Assembly (NCBI GenBank): GCA_023053575.1 | Contig: JAKZAP010000022.1 | Span: forward strand, 17,236,489-17,300,488 | Reading direction: 5' to 3' | DNA from: Branchinecta lynchi | Lineage: Eukaryota > Arthropoda > Branchiopoda > Anostraca > Branchinectidae | Length of the DNA: 64,000 nucleotides | In this document: positions 1-10,122 of the stretch, in pieces | How the letters are laid out: each line of letters opens with the position of its first letter | Position numbering within the stretch: the stretch's first letter is position 1 | Made by a program: the position numbers and the translations under genes | Notes under the pieces: model-generated | What the model was told of the DNA's origin: nothing | The model's database searches: none | The model's input: only the letters and a program-made list of their open reading frames with translations

Positions 1-144
1 GTAGCTTGGTCGACAACCAAGGTCATTCAGCAGAAAATAATTTATATAGAATTTAGGGAAACATAAAAACCGTAAAAAACGGTCGAAGTGATCAAACTTT
101 TCCGAAAACAGAAAAGGGCATAAACGAGATACGGGACTTCCTAA

Positions 145-556
145 AAGTATGTTCTCGCCGTTCCCGGAGGACTCCTCGGGGAATCGAAGGAACGGTGAGA
201 ATAGAGGGAGTCACTCCACGCGGACTCCGCCTAGGAAAACAACGAGAACACGGAGAATGCTTCTAAAATGGTTTTTTTTCGAAAAACAGAACGTGCAGTT
301 GACGAAATTACTAGATCCACTTTATTTTGGGATTTGTTTATTCTGATTCTTTTTAATTAATTTTACATTGCACAAACACTGGCAAAAATTGATTCCCCTC
401 CGAAAATGAAAGGGAGTCCTTTTTGACGATGGTGATGATAATCAGAGCATTTCCCTCCCGTGGGGACTCGGGAGAATAGTGGGAGTGGTTCCCCGGGACA
501 AACAAAAACGCGGCTACCTCGTAAGCGGAGACCTCAGGGAACGTCGAGAACACGCC
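145..556. mobile_element. MITE-like inverted-repeat element, copy A
   Basis: The ends are inverted copies of each other: the left end contains TTCTCGCCGTTCCC and the right end contains GGGAACGTCGAGAA. The left end also folds back on itself through the GAGGACTCCTC region. No coding capacity is credible; the short frames through it are shadows. A second copy lies at 14294-14706. Length (about 410 bp) and structure fit a non-autonomous DNA transposon. The target-site duplication is not clear, so the superfamily is unassigned. Confidence 0.6.
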
Positions 557-1330
557 TTAAAGTTTAACTGAAAAAGGGCAGAGATGGGACAGTCTTGTTA
601 CCCCTCACCTAGTCACTTAAAGTGGCTTGAAAACCCGGTGAAAATGCGTTACTTCGAGCGTGTTCCATCCTACTTACCGTAGTTACTACGCGTGACGTCA
701 CGAATTCTGGCTTTTTGCCGTCAAGGCTGGAACGATTTTTCTATTTTCCATCAAGATCTCACGCCAGGGGCGAATCCGACCAATCACGTTCCAGAGATGC
801 GTAGTTACTACGCTTACCACGCTCCCGAGCATGGTAAGCAAATAGTAACTATTAGTTACTATTCCGACAAGGTTGGAACGGTCAGCGTAGTAACTTTTCG
901 TGAGGATGGAACGGAAATAGTAACTAATAGTAACTATTGTTACAAGGGTGGAACACGCTCTTGGTTGCTCCGCTATTTACGAATAATCAGTTTTCAAATA
1001 GTGGAATTTCCTCGTCAGATTTGTGGTACTATCTATGTCGTATGCTTGACGAAAAAGATTCATGAAGTTCTTTTGTTCAGGCACTAAGCAGTCTTCATCA
1101 AGCTTATTACCGCCCACTGAAAAGCCGCGTTTGCGTTCAGATTCAGATATTCCGCATCATAGTAGAATTTGCGCTGTGGGGACAGATGTAGATATTCTGA
1201 ACCTCACTACTAGAGCAGATAGTGGAAAATAAAAAAATCTCTTAGCAGAATCTAAATAACTTAATGTATCCAACTAAATGATACACAAATAAGTTTGCTT
1301 TTCAGTTAAACTTTAAGTGAAGGCGTTTGT
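557..1330. repeat. Dispersed repeat segment shared with 15431-15890
   Basis: From the run GTGAAAATGCGTTACTTCG through TTTTCAGTTAAACTTTAA this segment aligns with 15431-15890. The copy here holds an extra 305-bp inverted-repeat element (656-960) that the other copy lacks. Together with the preceding element it forms one larger repeat unit present twice in the window. No gene is seen; the 131-codon frame across 692-1087 spans the inserted element and the repeat and is not a gene. Confidence 0.6.
656..960. mobile_element. MITE with TIR GAGCGTGTTCCAYCC
   Basis: The 15-bp terminal inverted repeats are GAGCGTGTTCCATCC (656-670) and GGGTGGAACACGCTC (946-960), differing at one position. The matching repeat at about 15540 goes straight from GTTACTTCG to TTGCTCC, which is an empty site. 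Inside are several copies of the terminal motif (GGNTGGAACG near 726, 871 and 905) and palindromes such as GTAGTTACTAC and AGTAACTATTAGTTACT. The target duplication is unclear. No transposase is encoded. Confidence 0.7.
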
Positions 1331-2107
1331 GAACCTGCAATTGGCTGGAAAAGGTATCCTAACTTTTTTGATCGTATGTTTACATTTTTCGCATAGGTGT
1401 TTGAAAAGATATTATAGCTTAAAGTCTTCAAACTCTTATTATAAAAGCGAATTATGCTTTCTATTGGTTGGTTTTGCATAAAGCGTCATAGCCAATCAAA
1501 AGTAGAAAATACTAATTTTTTCTTTAAAAAAACAATTAACATCTTACTTTCACAACTCTGTTAGACAAATATTATTGAACTAGTTGGAAACATTTCTACC
1601 ATTAACAGGCTCATAATTGTCATCATACGCCGATAAGTATCTGTTAACTCAGGAATCTAAATCAGAAGTCCTTTACCTCACGCTGTTAAACTCATTTGTT
1701 AGCTCCCTTCCATGAAAGAAAATTCCGTTTTCTTCTTGTTTGTCGTGCCATCTTTCAAACTGAAAAGTGCGCGAATTGTGACTCATCATTATGGAAGCTA
1801 CAGATGAGCTTCAGTACTCCCGCTACTTAAGAAGAAGAAGAAGATGGAGGAGTCACATCATTATATAAATTTGTCAAAAAGGACAAAGATGTTCTGGAGT
1901 TCTGCCAGAGTAAGTAAATAACTTAATCTCTGTTTTTGTTTTCTTTGTTAGCCTGTCTCAGACCAACTGGATGCTCGTCAGATGCTCGTAAGCTTTTCTT
2001 GGTTAGCCTGTCACAGACCAACCGAATGCTCATAAGCTACAATCCTATTTGCATAACTCTGGCATAACTTAGTGAAGAAATGATTTCTTAATTCCCTTAA
2101 TTAATTG
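1331..2107. other. Non-coding, no gene recognised
   Basis: AT-rich sequence with no credible reading frame. A short imperfect inverted repeat (TATTGGTTGG and CCAATCAAAAGTAG near 1460-1505) and a GAA-rich stretch near 1830 are the only structures I see. Confidence 0.5.
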
Positions 2108-2166
2108 TGTTGCGAGAGCAACACTTTGGTTTTGTCCTCGTTTTTTTTTTTTTTTTTTTTTTTTTT
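2108..2166 (-). repeat. Hairpin repeat end followed by T26 tract
   Basis: The sequence GTTGCGAGAGCAACACTTTG is a GTTGC/GCAAC hairpin and is the reverse complement of sequence at about 5808-5830. It is followed shortly by an uninterrupted run of 26 T (2141-2166). This looks like one end of a dispersed element in minus orientation with a poly-A tail, as in a SINE or processed insertion, but I see no pol III A or B boxes that I would defend. Confidence 0.4.
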
Positions 2167-2810
2167 CCTATGACTCCGATTTCATTTTATTCCTGGTAAC
2201 TGAGAAGGGTCTAACCTGTGCGGTTTTTACGGAAAGTGTGGACCTTAGGCCGGATTGACGAATATGACATTACATTTTGGAAAGCTCCGTAGAACTCTTG
2301 CCTGGGGCCAATAAGGATGGTTTTTGCTTGTCATCGAGCCAGAGCCTACGGTTTGCGAAGTGAAGTGGAGTTGTATAGCCTATGTCAGAGAGGACTATCT
2401 GAAGTTGTGTAGCGAACCTTTCGTTTCATCAAAAGATGTTTCTGCTTTCGAGTGGAAAGCTCCGTTCTAGCACGCAAGCAGGCAGGCACCAGTTTCAAAT
2501 TGAAGATGGACTAAAATCTATAAGTGTTAAATATATGCGGCAGTTACCCGGCCCCACAGCCAACATATCTTCTTTGAGTGATAAATAGAAAAATCTACAG
2601 AGACAAAAAAGTGGCTTTTTCCCACGGGTCCGAAAGTGCTGCCATCTATTGTTTCTGTCTATGTCTGCGACGATTTCAGCTGAGTTCATAATTTTTTTTT
2701 TTTGCACTTTGGTTTGTGGTAGAGTAACGGTATCAGATGTGCCTCTTAAACTTTAAAAGTTCTCTCATTGCTAAAGAAACTAGAGCTTATCCTTTGCTCC
2801 TTTCTAAGTC
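2167..2810. other. Non-coding, no gene recognised
   Basis: No recognisable coding region, RNA gene or inverted-repeat element. A short T-run (2691-2703) follows a weak 70-codon minus-strand frame that has no recognisable content. Confidence 0.4.
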
Positions 2811-5760
2811 GTGACGTTAGAAAGTTGGCCTACGGCAAAAAAGTCAACTTTTGAACTAAGACAGGTAGAATTTTTTTTTCGACGGCAATCGATAGCCATT
2901 GATGGGCTGATCAAAGTATATGTCATCCATTTTTTGGTACAAAAATTCCTTCATGAGATACACCAGTTTGAAAATTTCAAAGGGGTTGACAACTTCATAG
3001 TAAGGTACATTGAAACCAAAAATAGGCGATACCAGTTATGATGCATATAGGGGACTTTTAAGCAACAGTCGACTGTTAGCCCATAATCATCTTCGGTAAT
3101 GAGGGGTTTGCAGCTTTTGCTAGTTGGTATACCTGTTATTTGTTTCCGGTGTATTCGATGGTAAGAACAATTTGGTTCCCAATGGTAAGATATGCAAGGG
3201 ACTTGTAAGTAATAATCGGCTGTTATGCTACAATCATCTTCTGCGATGATGGGTTTGCAGCTTTTGCTAGCTGGTGTACCCATTATTTGTTTCCGGTTAA
3301 CTTAATGTATATCACGGGAGAGGGACTTGTAAGTAGGAATCGGTTCACGAGGGGTTAGGAATTTTTGCAAATGGGTGCACATTGTATTCGATTTCTATAA
3401 ATCTGACGGTAAGAAAGTGTGTGTCGATGGTCTAGCAATGTAACCGAGGATTAACTGTTTACACAACGGATACAAACGAAAATGTAAAGCAATGAGGTAG
3501 TTTCATAATAATTAATAGTGTCATCTATGGTTTTTTAATCCTGAAAAGTTACGGATAGCTTTCTATTACCAGCTAGATTATATAAGTCACGATGTCTACG
3601 ATTGAAAAGGATAAAGTACAATTGACTGCAAAGTTAATTTAGTCCCTTCTTCCTATATTATTTTGTTGTTGTTTTTACAACGCTGAAGAATACCTTTTGA
3701 TCATATGATTGATTTTTTTAGAACATCCCGTTTAAAAAGCTTATGCTATAATCATCTTCAGCGATGAGGGGCTTGCAACTTTTGATAGCTGGTATATCCA
3801 TTATTTGTTTCCGGTGAATTTGATGTCAATCACGGGAGACGAACTTGTAAGTAAGAATCGGTTCACGAGGGGCTAGAAATTTTTGAAAATTGGTGCACAT
3901 TGTATTCAATTTCTGTAAATATGACAGTAAGAAAGTTTGTATCGATGGTCTATCGCTATAACCTAGGATTAACTGTTTACGCAACGGGTACAAACGATAC
4001 GTTAATGTAAAACAATAAGGTAATTTTGTAATAATTAATAGTGTCATCTATGGTATTTTAATCCTGAAAAGTTACGGATAGCTTTATAATATCAACTAGA
4101 TTATATAAGATATTGTTCCAAGTTTTCATCCGTCACGATATCTACGATTGAAAAGGATAAAGTTCGACTTCGACGGCAATCGATAGCCGCTGATGAGCTG
4201 ATCAAAATATATGACATCCATTTTTTGGTAAAAAAAATTCCTTTATGAGATACACCAGTTTGAAAGTTTCAAGGGGTTGACAACTTCAGTAGTAAGATAC
4301 ACACTGAAACCAAAAATAGGCGATACCAGTTGTGAGACTTTTAGGGGACTTGTACGCGACAGGTGACTATTAGCTCATAATCTTCTTCGGCAATGAGGGG
4401 TTCGCAGCTCTCGCTAGTTGGCGTACCTGTCATTTAATGAACAATTTGGTTCCCAAATGTAAAACTTGCAAGGGACTTTTAAGTAATAATCGGCTGTTAT
4501 GCTACACAAATCTTCAGCGATTATGGGTTTGCAACTTTTGCTAGTCGGTGTACCCATTATTTTTATCCGGTGAACTTGATGTCTATCACGGGAAAGGGAC
4601 TTGTCAGTAGAATCGGTGCACGAGGGGCTAGAATTTTGTGCAAATTGTTGCAAATTGTATTCGATTTATATAGATCTGACGGTAAGAAAGTTTGTATCGT
4701 TGGTCTATCGCTGTAACCTAGGATTTACTGTTAACGCAACGGGTACAAACGATACTGTAATGTAAAACAAGGTAGTTTCGTAATAATTAATAGTGTCATC
4801 TATGGTATTTTAATCCTAAAAAGTTACGGATAGCTTTATAATACCAACTAGATTATATAGGATATTATTCCAAGTTTTCATCCGTCACGATGTCTACGAT
4901 TGAAAAGGATAAAGTTCAACTGACTGCAAAGTCAATTTAGTCCCTTTTTCCGATATGCTTTTGTTGTGGTTAGGGCAATCGATAGCCCTTGAAGAGCTGA
5001 TCAAAATATATGCCATCCATTTTTTTGAACAAAAATCCTTCATGAGATAAACCAGTTTGAAAGTTTCAGGGGGTTGACAACTTTAGGAGTAAGGTACACA
5101 CTGAAACCAAAAATAGGCGATACCAGTTGTGAGACATGTAAGGGACTTGTAAGCAACAGTCGACTGTAAGCAACAGTCGACTGTTAGCTCATAATCATCT
5201 TCGGCAACGAGGAGTTTGCAGCTTTTGCTAGTTGGTATACCTGTTATTTGTCTCAGGTGTATTCGATGGTAAGAACAATTTTGTTCCCAATTGTAAGACA
5301 TGCATGGGACTTGTAAGTAATAATCGGCTTTTATGCTATAATCATCTTCAGCGATGAGGGGTTTGCAACTTTTGATAGCTGGTGTATCCATTATTTGTTT
5401 CCGGTGAATTTGACGTCAATCACGGGAGAGGGACTTGTAAGTAAGCACGAGTGGCTAGACATTTTTGAAAATTGGTGCACATTGTATTCGATTTCTGTAA
5501 ATATGACAGTAAGAAAGTTTGTATCGATGGTCTATCGCTATAACCTAGGATTAACTGTTTACGCAACGGGTACAAACGATACGGTAATGTAACACAATAA
5601 GGTAGTTTTGTAATAATTAATAGTGTCATCTATGGTATTTTAATCCTGAAACGTTACGGATAGCCTTCTTCCGATATTGTTTTGTTGTTGGTTTTACAAC
5701 GCTAAAGAACATCTTTTGATTAAGTGATTATTTTTTCTAGAACATACCGTTTTAAAAGCT
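2811..5760. repeat. Composite array of diverged long direct repeats
   Basis: The same blocks recur in the same order. CGGCAATCGATAGCC-like blocks start near 2882, 4172 and 4977. GGTGCACATTGTATTCRATTT-like blocks lie near 3371, 3892, 4650 and 5474. AATAATTAATAGTGTCATCT blocks lie near 3508, 4030, 4785 and 5611. Units are roughly 0.5-0.85 kb and some are partial. A smaller block (ATCATCTTC..GATGAGGGGTTTGCA) is reused inside units. The frames of 60-110 codons here recur because the DNA repeats and have no known domain. Confidence 0.65.
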
Positions 5761-5799
5761 TCGATAAGTTGACAATTTCAGCATTTAACCGACAGCGAA

Positions 5800-5895
5800 G
5801 AAACAAAACCAAAGTGTTGCTCTCGCAACACTTTAGCCGGCGAAGCCGGACAAAGGTTGCCGCAACACTTCACGTTGCCCGGGCAACGTAGGTCT
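5800..5895. repeat. GC-rich multi-hairpin repeat with 18-bp palindrome
   Basis: Consecutive hairpins: GTGTTGC-tctc-GCAACAC, then GCCGGC-gaa-GCCGG, then the perfect palindrome ACGTTGCCCGGGCAACGT at 5871-5888. The first part is the reverse complement of 2108-2130. It stands out from AT-rich surroundings and is probably part of a dispersed element. Confidence 0.5.
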
Positions 5896-6078
5896 AGTTT
5901 CTTTTGATAATTCTGTGAATAATTTCCGAACTCTTTCTAATACCAATCTAATTTAATACCAATCAGTTTTACTTTCACCTGACCAACTTACCTGACCAAA
6001 CCCAGCAAATCAGCATTAGAACTTAGCCTAGTCTTGTGAACGCTATGCTGTGTCACCTGAAAGGTTGAGGTGTAAATA

Positions 6079-6712
6079 CTGGAGCCTATACTATTTCCGT
6101 CGGTTTGTATTTCCGTCATCAACCGACGGAATTAGTTTTCTAGCTTAGATGTACCTTAGATGCACCAGAACACCAGATGTGTGTTCAATATTATATTCAC
6201 TGATAAATCTTTCTAAATTCAGATATTTAGGCACTGATGTGACGGAAATAGAATCACAGCATCCCACATCGTTACAGTACAAGAGAGTCGACGTCAGTTT
6301 CTGTAAGTCAAAAACAGGTCAAAAAGACAAAGATCTTCTCTGTTTAAAACACTAAACGTTTTTCAAATATTGAATTCATGTTTGTTTCTAACAATCATAC
6401 AGTTTGCTTTCATATTTTTCCAAGTACCTAGGTTAAACATTGATTACGTGACGGAAACAAAATTCGGATGACCAGCCGTAACGGTAACAAAGTCCCAAGA
6501 AAATTTTTGGGTCATCATAGAAAATCATGTACTGGCAATGCAGCTTGCACGCTATTATCTCGTAAGAAAAACTAGGATGAAGAAGAAGAAGATGGCTTTC
6601 TTTTGATATATTGTTGACATTTTTTGGAAATTTCTGTGGTGAGAAAAAGACAACCACAGCTGACGAATGGAATAGACAGGTTAACTACTGACGGAAATAG
6701 CATAGGCTCCAG
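6079..6712. mobile_element. Non-autonomous TIR element with TA target duplication
   Basis: A 23-bp terminal inverted repeat (left CTGGAGCCTATACTATTTCC, right its reverse complement with one mismatch) is flanked on both sides by TA (6077-6078 and 6713-6714). The subterminal motif GACGGAAA recurs inside near 6240, 6449 and 6690, and a hairpin (TCCGTCGGTT..AACCGACGGA) follows the left end. A TA duplication and a length of about 634 bp fit a Tc1/mariner-type MITE. There is no transposase frame. Confidence 0.7.
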
Positions 6713-6859
6713 TACTGTGGTTATAAATTCTACAGTGAGTTGTTTCTTGAGAAACATTAGGGGAAAGATGTTTCGTTCATGTGGAGATTGATTGAGATAC
6801 GCTTTTCTGCCTTTTTTTTTGTCAGAAAAGATTTTGTATAGTAGTTTTGTAAGTCAAGT

Positions 6860-8150
6860 TTGGATGTCCACATCCAGTTGGTTCATCCTTCTGATACTGT
6901 GAATCCTCCATTGTCTTGTCCTGGTCTTGTCTTGGGGTTTTTAATCCTACTTCATCTTCTGACACTGCATCCCTTCCTGAACCTTTACCTATCCCTCAGC
7001 CTCCCATACCATCTCAATTCCCAATTTTTGTTGTTGATGATACTGATATTGGAGAAAATGTTTGTTACTATTTTCCTGATGTGACAGTTGAGCGGGAAGA
7101 AGCAAAGCTTTTCCTTACGTAAGTAATTAATTTATGACCCGCCATTTTGATAAGGCAGAGTAATGAAGAAAATAAACAAAATAAACAAAACACATAAACA
7201 CGCAGAAAAAAGATAGGCTACTTAATTTTTAATCTTCAGTCAGGAAGCAGTGGACGACTTTGTGCGCTGGTTGGGCCCTGTTGTCCATAATTTTTGAAAG
7301 CGATGAGGAAACATCCCGAAAGGTCACACTTGCATCTTGAATTTTGAATTTCTCTGTCAATGTATGGTTATGACATAATTTCGGTAAGTGGAGCAGGTGC
7401 TTCGCATATATTAAAATAGCATGATCTCATCTTTTTAATCTTCAGTATTAAGCTTCAATATCTCCACACAGTCAGTAAGAAGGCTTCTGATGAAATTATT
7501 GCTGGAATTCAGAAACTTCAACCTTTGTGTCAAGCACATTGCTCTGGTTCTGACCCAGAAGTTTATGTTTATGGTCCATTTGAGAGGCTGGGCTCAAAGG
7601 ATGAGACAATTGTTTTTTACCATTGCAACCTACATCTACCAACAGTTTGACCATATTGCTTTACAAAAGAGTTTTTTCAAGTGGAAAGGAAGAAATAAGA
7701 GAATGCTGTGGGTACAGAGTATAATTACATGAAAATCTGTATGCTATGATGGGAGATCCTGAAATATTATCCTGGTAGTTTCAAGGAAAGAAGTACAAGG
7801 TTTCAAATACTGTCAGTTATACTGATGCTCCTTCTAAAAAGAATTTGTGTTGTGCTGCGTTAAGTTGTGCTCTATAATTTGTTGTTGATAAGTCTCAAGT
7901 TATCAATTCGCCTTATTCTGGCTCAGCATTCAAAGTGGACTAGATTCTGTTAGTCCCCCATTGTCTCAAAACCAACACAATCAACACTTATGTGTGTCTA
8001 TAGACATACTTATAAGTCGGGTCTATAGGGTAATGGGTAACTTACATTTTCTATACTACCTGCAGGGAGCAGATTCCAAATTTTCTACTCGTCAACCTGA
8101 GAGCTATTTTACTATGTCTGTCAGATGTGCTGATGGTGAGACATAGGGGG
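6860..8150 (+). pseudogene. Decayed or spliced coding-like stretch, function unknown
   Basis: Several blocks read as protein rather than random sequence but not in one frame. A segment ending in the frame ..VTVEREEAKLFL stops at a textbook donor, TTAC|GTAAGT (about 7120). A block after an AG at about 7239 reads QEAVDDFVRWLGPVVHNF. A block after TTTTTAATCTTCAG (about 7445) reads IKLQYLHTVSKKASDEIIAG and continues for about 65 codons to a stop. Further downstream, frame pieces carry in-frame stops. A polypyrimidine-AG acceptor-like site precedes 8067. I do not recognise the family. It may be a host gene with small exons, a decayed gene, or transposon-derived. Confidence 0.3.
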
Positions 8151-8239
8151 AATAATAGAAACTAGTCCGCTTGGAAGTGGAAGTACTTACTGTGATTTTT
8201 TTTCTTGTTGTTTTATTTGTGCCATGATTTTAACTCGAT

Positions 8240-8850
8240 GTGATTTACTATGATTTATTTCCCTTTCCAGAACCAATTTGACCTCAATCTTTATGCTTAT
8301 AAGCTTACTGTCTGGGGGGGGGGGGGGAAGTCGGAGGGGAGAACCAGAAATATTGTGACACGATTAAACTGGAGCGATTGGGATGAAACTTGGTGGGAAG
8401 AACAAGAACATGCCCTAGATACGTCAGGGGGGGGGGGGGGCTAAGACGATGAAAATTGGCTTTACCATTTGAGGCTTGAGATGATTGGCTTAAAATAGTC
8501 AGTTCCCAATCTGACCATTGTGGGAAGGGGGGGGGGGGAGAATCCGGAGTCTTGAGGCATGGATAACTTTCGAAGGGGTGATCGGATCTGAAACTTGATA
8601 TTTGGAAAAGCCTTGTATCTCAAATTTCCGAGATCAGTTCCGACCAGATCCCATGAATGTGGGGTGGGGGTGGTTGGAGGGGAGAACCGGATATCTTGTG
8701 ACACCCTTAGAGTGGAGCGATGAAACTTGGCGGGAAGAGTAAGCAAAAGCCATAGATACGTCACAGTACCGGACCAGATTCGGGCACCTTTGGGGGAGTT
8801 GTCGGGGGTGTGGGTCCGAAATTCCGGTCACCGCGAGTAAAGGTACTTCC
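8240..8850. repeat. G-rich minisatellite-like repeat
   Basis: The region contains poly-G runs of 10 or more (near 8315, 8430 and 8528) and degenerate repeats of GATGAAACTTGGYGGGAAGA, CTAGATACGTCA and GACCAGATYCGGGCA blocks. The same blocks appear at 15886-16790. They form a dispersed tandem-repeat family rather than genes; the 100- and 130-codon minus-strand frames are composition effects. Confidence 0.6.
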
Positions 8851-8970
8851 ATGATCCAGTATCTCTGTGCGTTTGCCGTGAGCGGTCGCACAGATGGTGT
8901 TAGATTTTGGAATTTGAATCCACTGTGGTTTTTAGCATTGTAAGTCTCGTTTTCAGAACTTTCTGCTATC

Positions 8971-10122
8971 ATGACGAAAACGATCGTCTCTGAGCTACTG
9001 TGCTTTTTGACAAATAAGATTGACACTTCCCCTAAGGATGTGATCCTGAAAGTTTGTAATGAGTTCTACTCGCTTGATAGTGTCTTGAAGGCCAAAACTT
9101 TGCTCGTCGAAGCCTTGTCGGCTGATGAAAGAACTACAGCTGCTGATAGGCTGTCGACCACGAGACGCAGCAAGTACCTAGCACTCGACGACCTGTATTA
9201 CCTGTTGCAGATCTGTGATCGTGGGAATTTTAAATTCCTGGCTGAGGACCTTGCTATGCTCCCCCCCATGAGTCTCGAACATTTTGACTTGGCTACTCTT
9301 CTCAAATCCCACGAAACACTGCAAAGCCAATTAACCGAGCTACAAAACTCTCTTGCCGAAATGAAGTCGTGCATACTCACCCGATCTGAGCTGAATTCAT
9401 TTCGGTCTCCGGCACGCTATGACGTAGGTAGTGCTCTGGGCGATCTCGATCGCCCACGCAATGTTGCTATTTCAACATTGAATCGGACGAAAGCGGCATC
9501 TAACATGACTTTGTTTTTCGACGCGGGGGACAACGAGAGCTCCGTGTCTGAGACGGGAGATGGCAGTGCCAGTGTGTCAGCAGTGGCCGTGATTAATAGT
9601 GAAGATGCGGTTGTGACCGTTAGACCCCCACTGGAAGCTGTGCGCACAGTTGACACTGGGGGCGTCGAGGGAGTGAATCCTGTTTCTTATGCAGATGTCA
9701 CACGCCGTCCCCGGAAAAATAGCCGTTTACCCAAGACCGCTACCGGTAGGCCGAGTGCAAATCCCTCAAGTGCGTTTGTTGGTTCTGTTACCAAAAATAC
9801 GCTTAAAGGAGTTAAGTCAAACTTGCATAGTCAGTCGCGATCGATTTTTGTCTCGAGACTAGATCCATCCACTGAGCTTTTAGCGGTGAGGAATGCTCTT
9901 GCGCAGAGACTAAAGTGTAAGTTGGATGCAATCCATTGTGACAAAATTGAGCCGAAGTCTAGTAAGCAGCAGAGTGTTTCTGTCAGGATCGGTATTCCAG
10001 CCATATACTATGAAACGGTCATGAAACCGTCTTTTTGGCCAGCTGGTGTTTTCGTCCGTCGTTACTTTGACAACCGACAGGCTAAGGCCGGTGGGACTAG
10101 TGAAGTGAGCAATGGTAATTAG
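8971..10122 (+). CDS. LINE ORF1 protein (RNA-binding type)
   Basis: A 383-codon frame from an ATG. The N-terminal 130 residues are helical with the layout F-Y-S-L-D..AK..L, then R-S-K-Y-L-A-L-D-D-L-Y-Y-L-L-Q-I-C-D; related blocks occur in two other LINE ORF1 relics here (25862 and 61819). A low-complexity, Ser/Val-rich middle follows, then basic residues (about 240-290) and an RRM-like segment starting at RSIFVSRLDPSTE (about residue 289). ORF1 proteins of this type bind element RNA as part of the retrotransposition RNP. The stop codon lies inside the start of ORF2 (11-nt overlap), suggesting coupled re-initiation. It looks intact, with no frameshift or stop. Confidence 0.8.
   Translation: MTKTIVSELLCFLTNKIDTSPKDVILKVCNEFYSLDSVLKAKTLLVEALSADERTTAADRLSTTRRSKYLALDDLYYLLQICDRGNFKFLAEDLAMLPPMSLEHFDLATLLKSHETLQSQLTELQNSLAEMKSCILTRSELNSFRSPARYDVGSALGDLDRPRNVAISTLNRTKAASNMTLFFDAGDNESSVSETGDGSASVSAVAVINSEDAVVTVRPPLEAVRTVDTGGVEGVNPVSYADVTRRPRKNSRLPKTATGRPSANPSSAFVGSVTKNTLKGVKSNLHSQSRSIFVSRLDPSTELLAVRNALAQRLKCKLDAIHCDKIEPKSSKQQSVSVRIGIPAIYYETVMKPSFWPAGVFVRRYFDNRQAKAGGTSEVSNGN

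Noticed and set aside
692..1087. 131-codon plus-strand frame as a gene
   Set aside because: It spans the end of a MITE and its flank, and contains the palindromic AGTAACTA repeats; there is no domain.
2951..3283. Repeated Cys-rich frames (110, 79 and 102 codons at 2951, 4414 and 5083) as a small gene family
   Set aside because: They recur because the underlying DNA blocks repeat, they extend across unit junctions, and they have no signal peptide or conserved cysteine spacing that I can defend.
8634..9026. 130-codon minus-strand frame over the G-rich satellite and LINE leader
   Set aside because: Composition and repeat artefact; part of it is antisense to ORF1 of the LINE.
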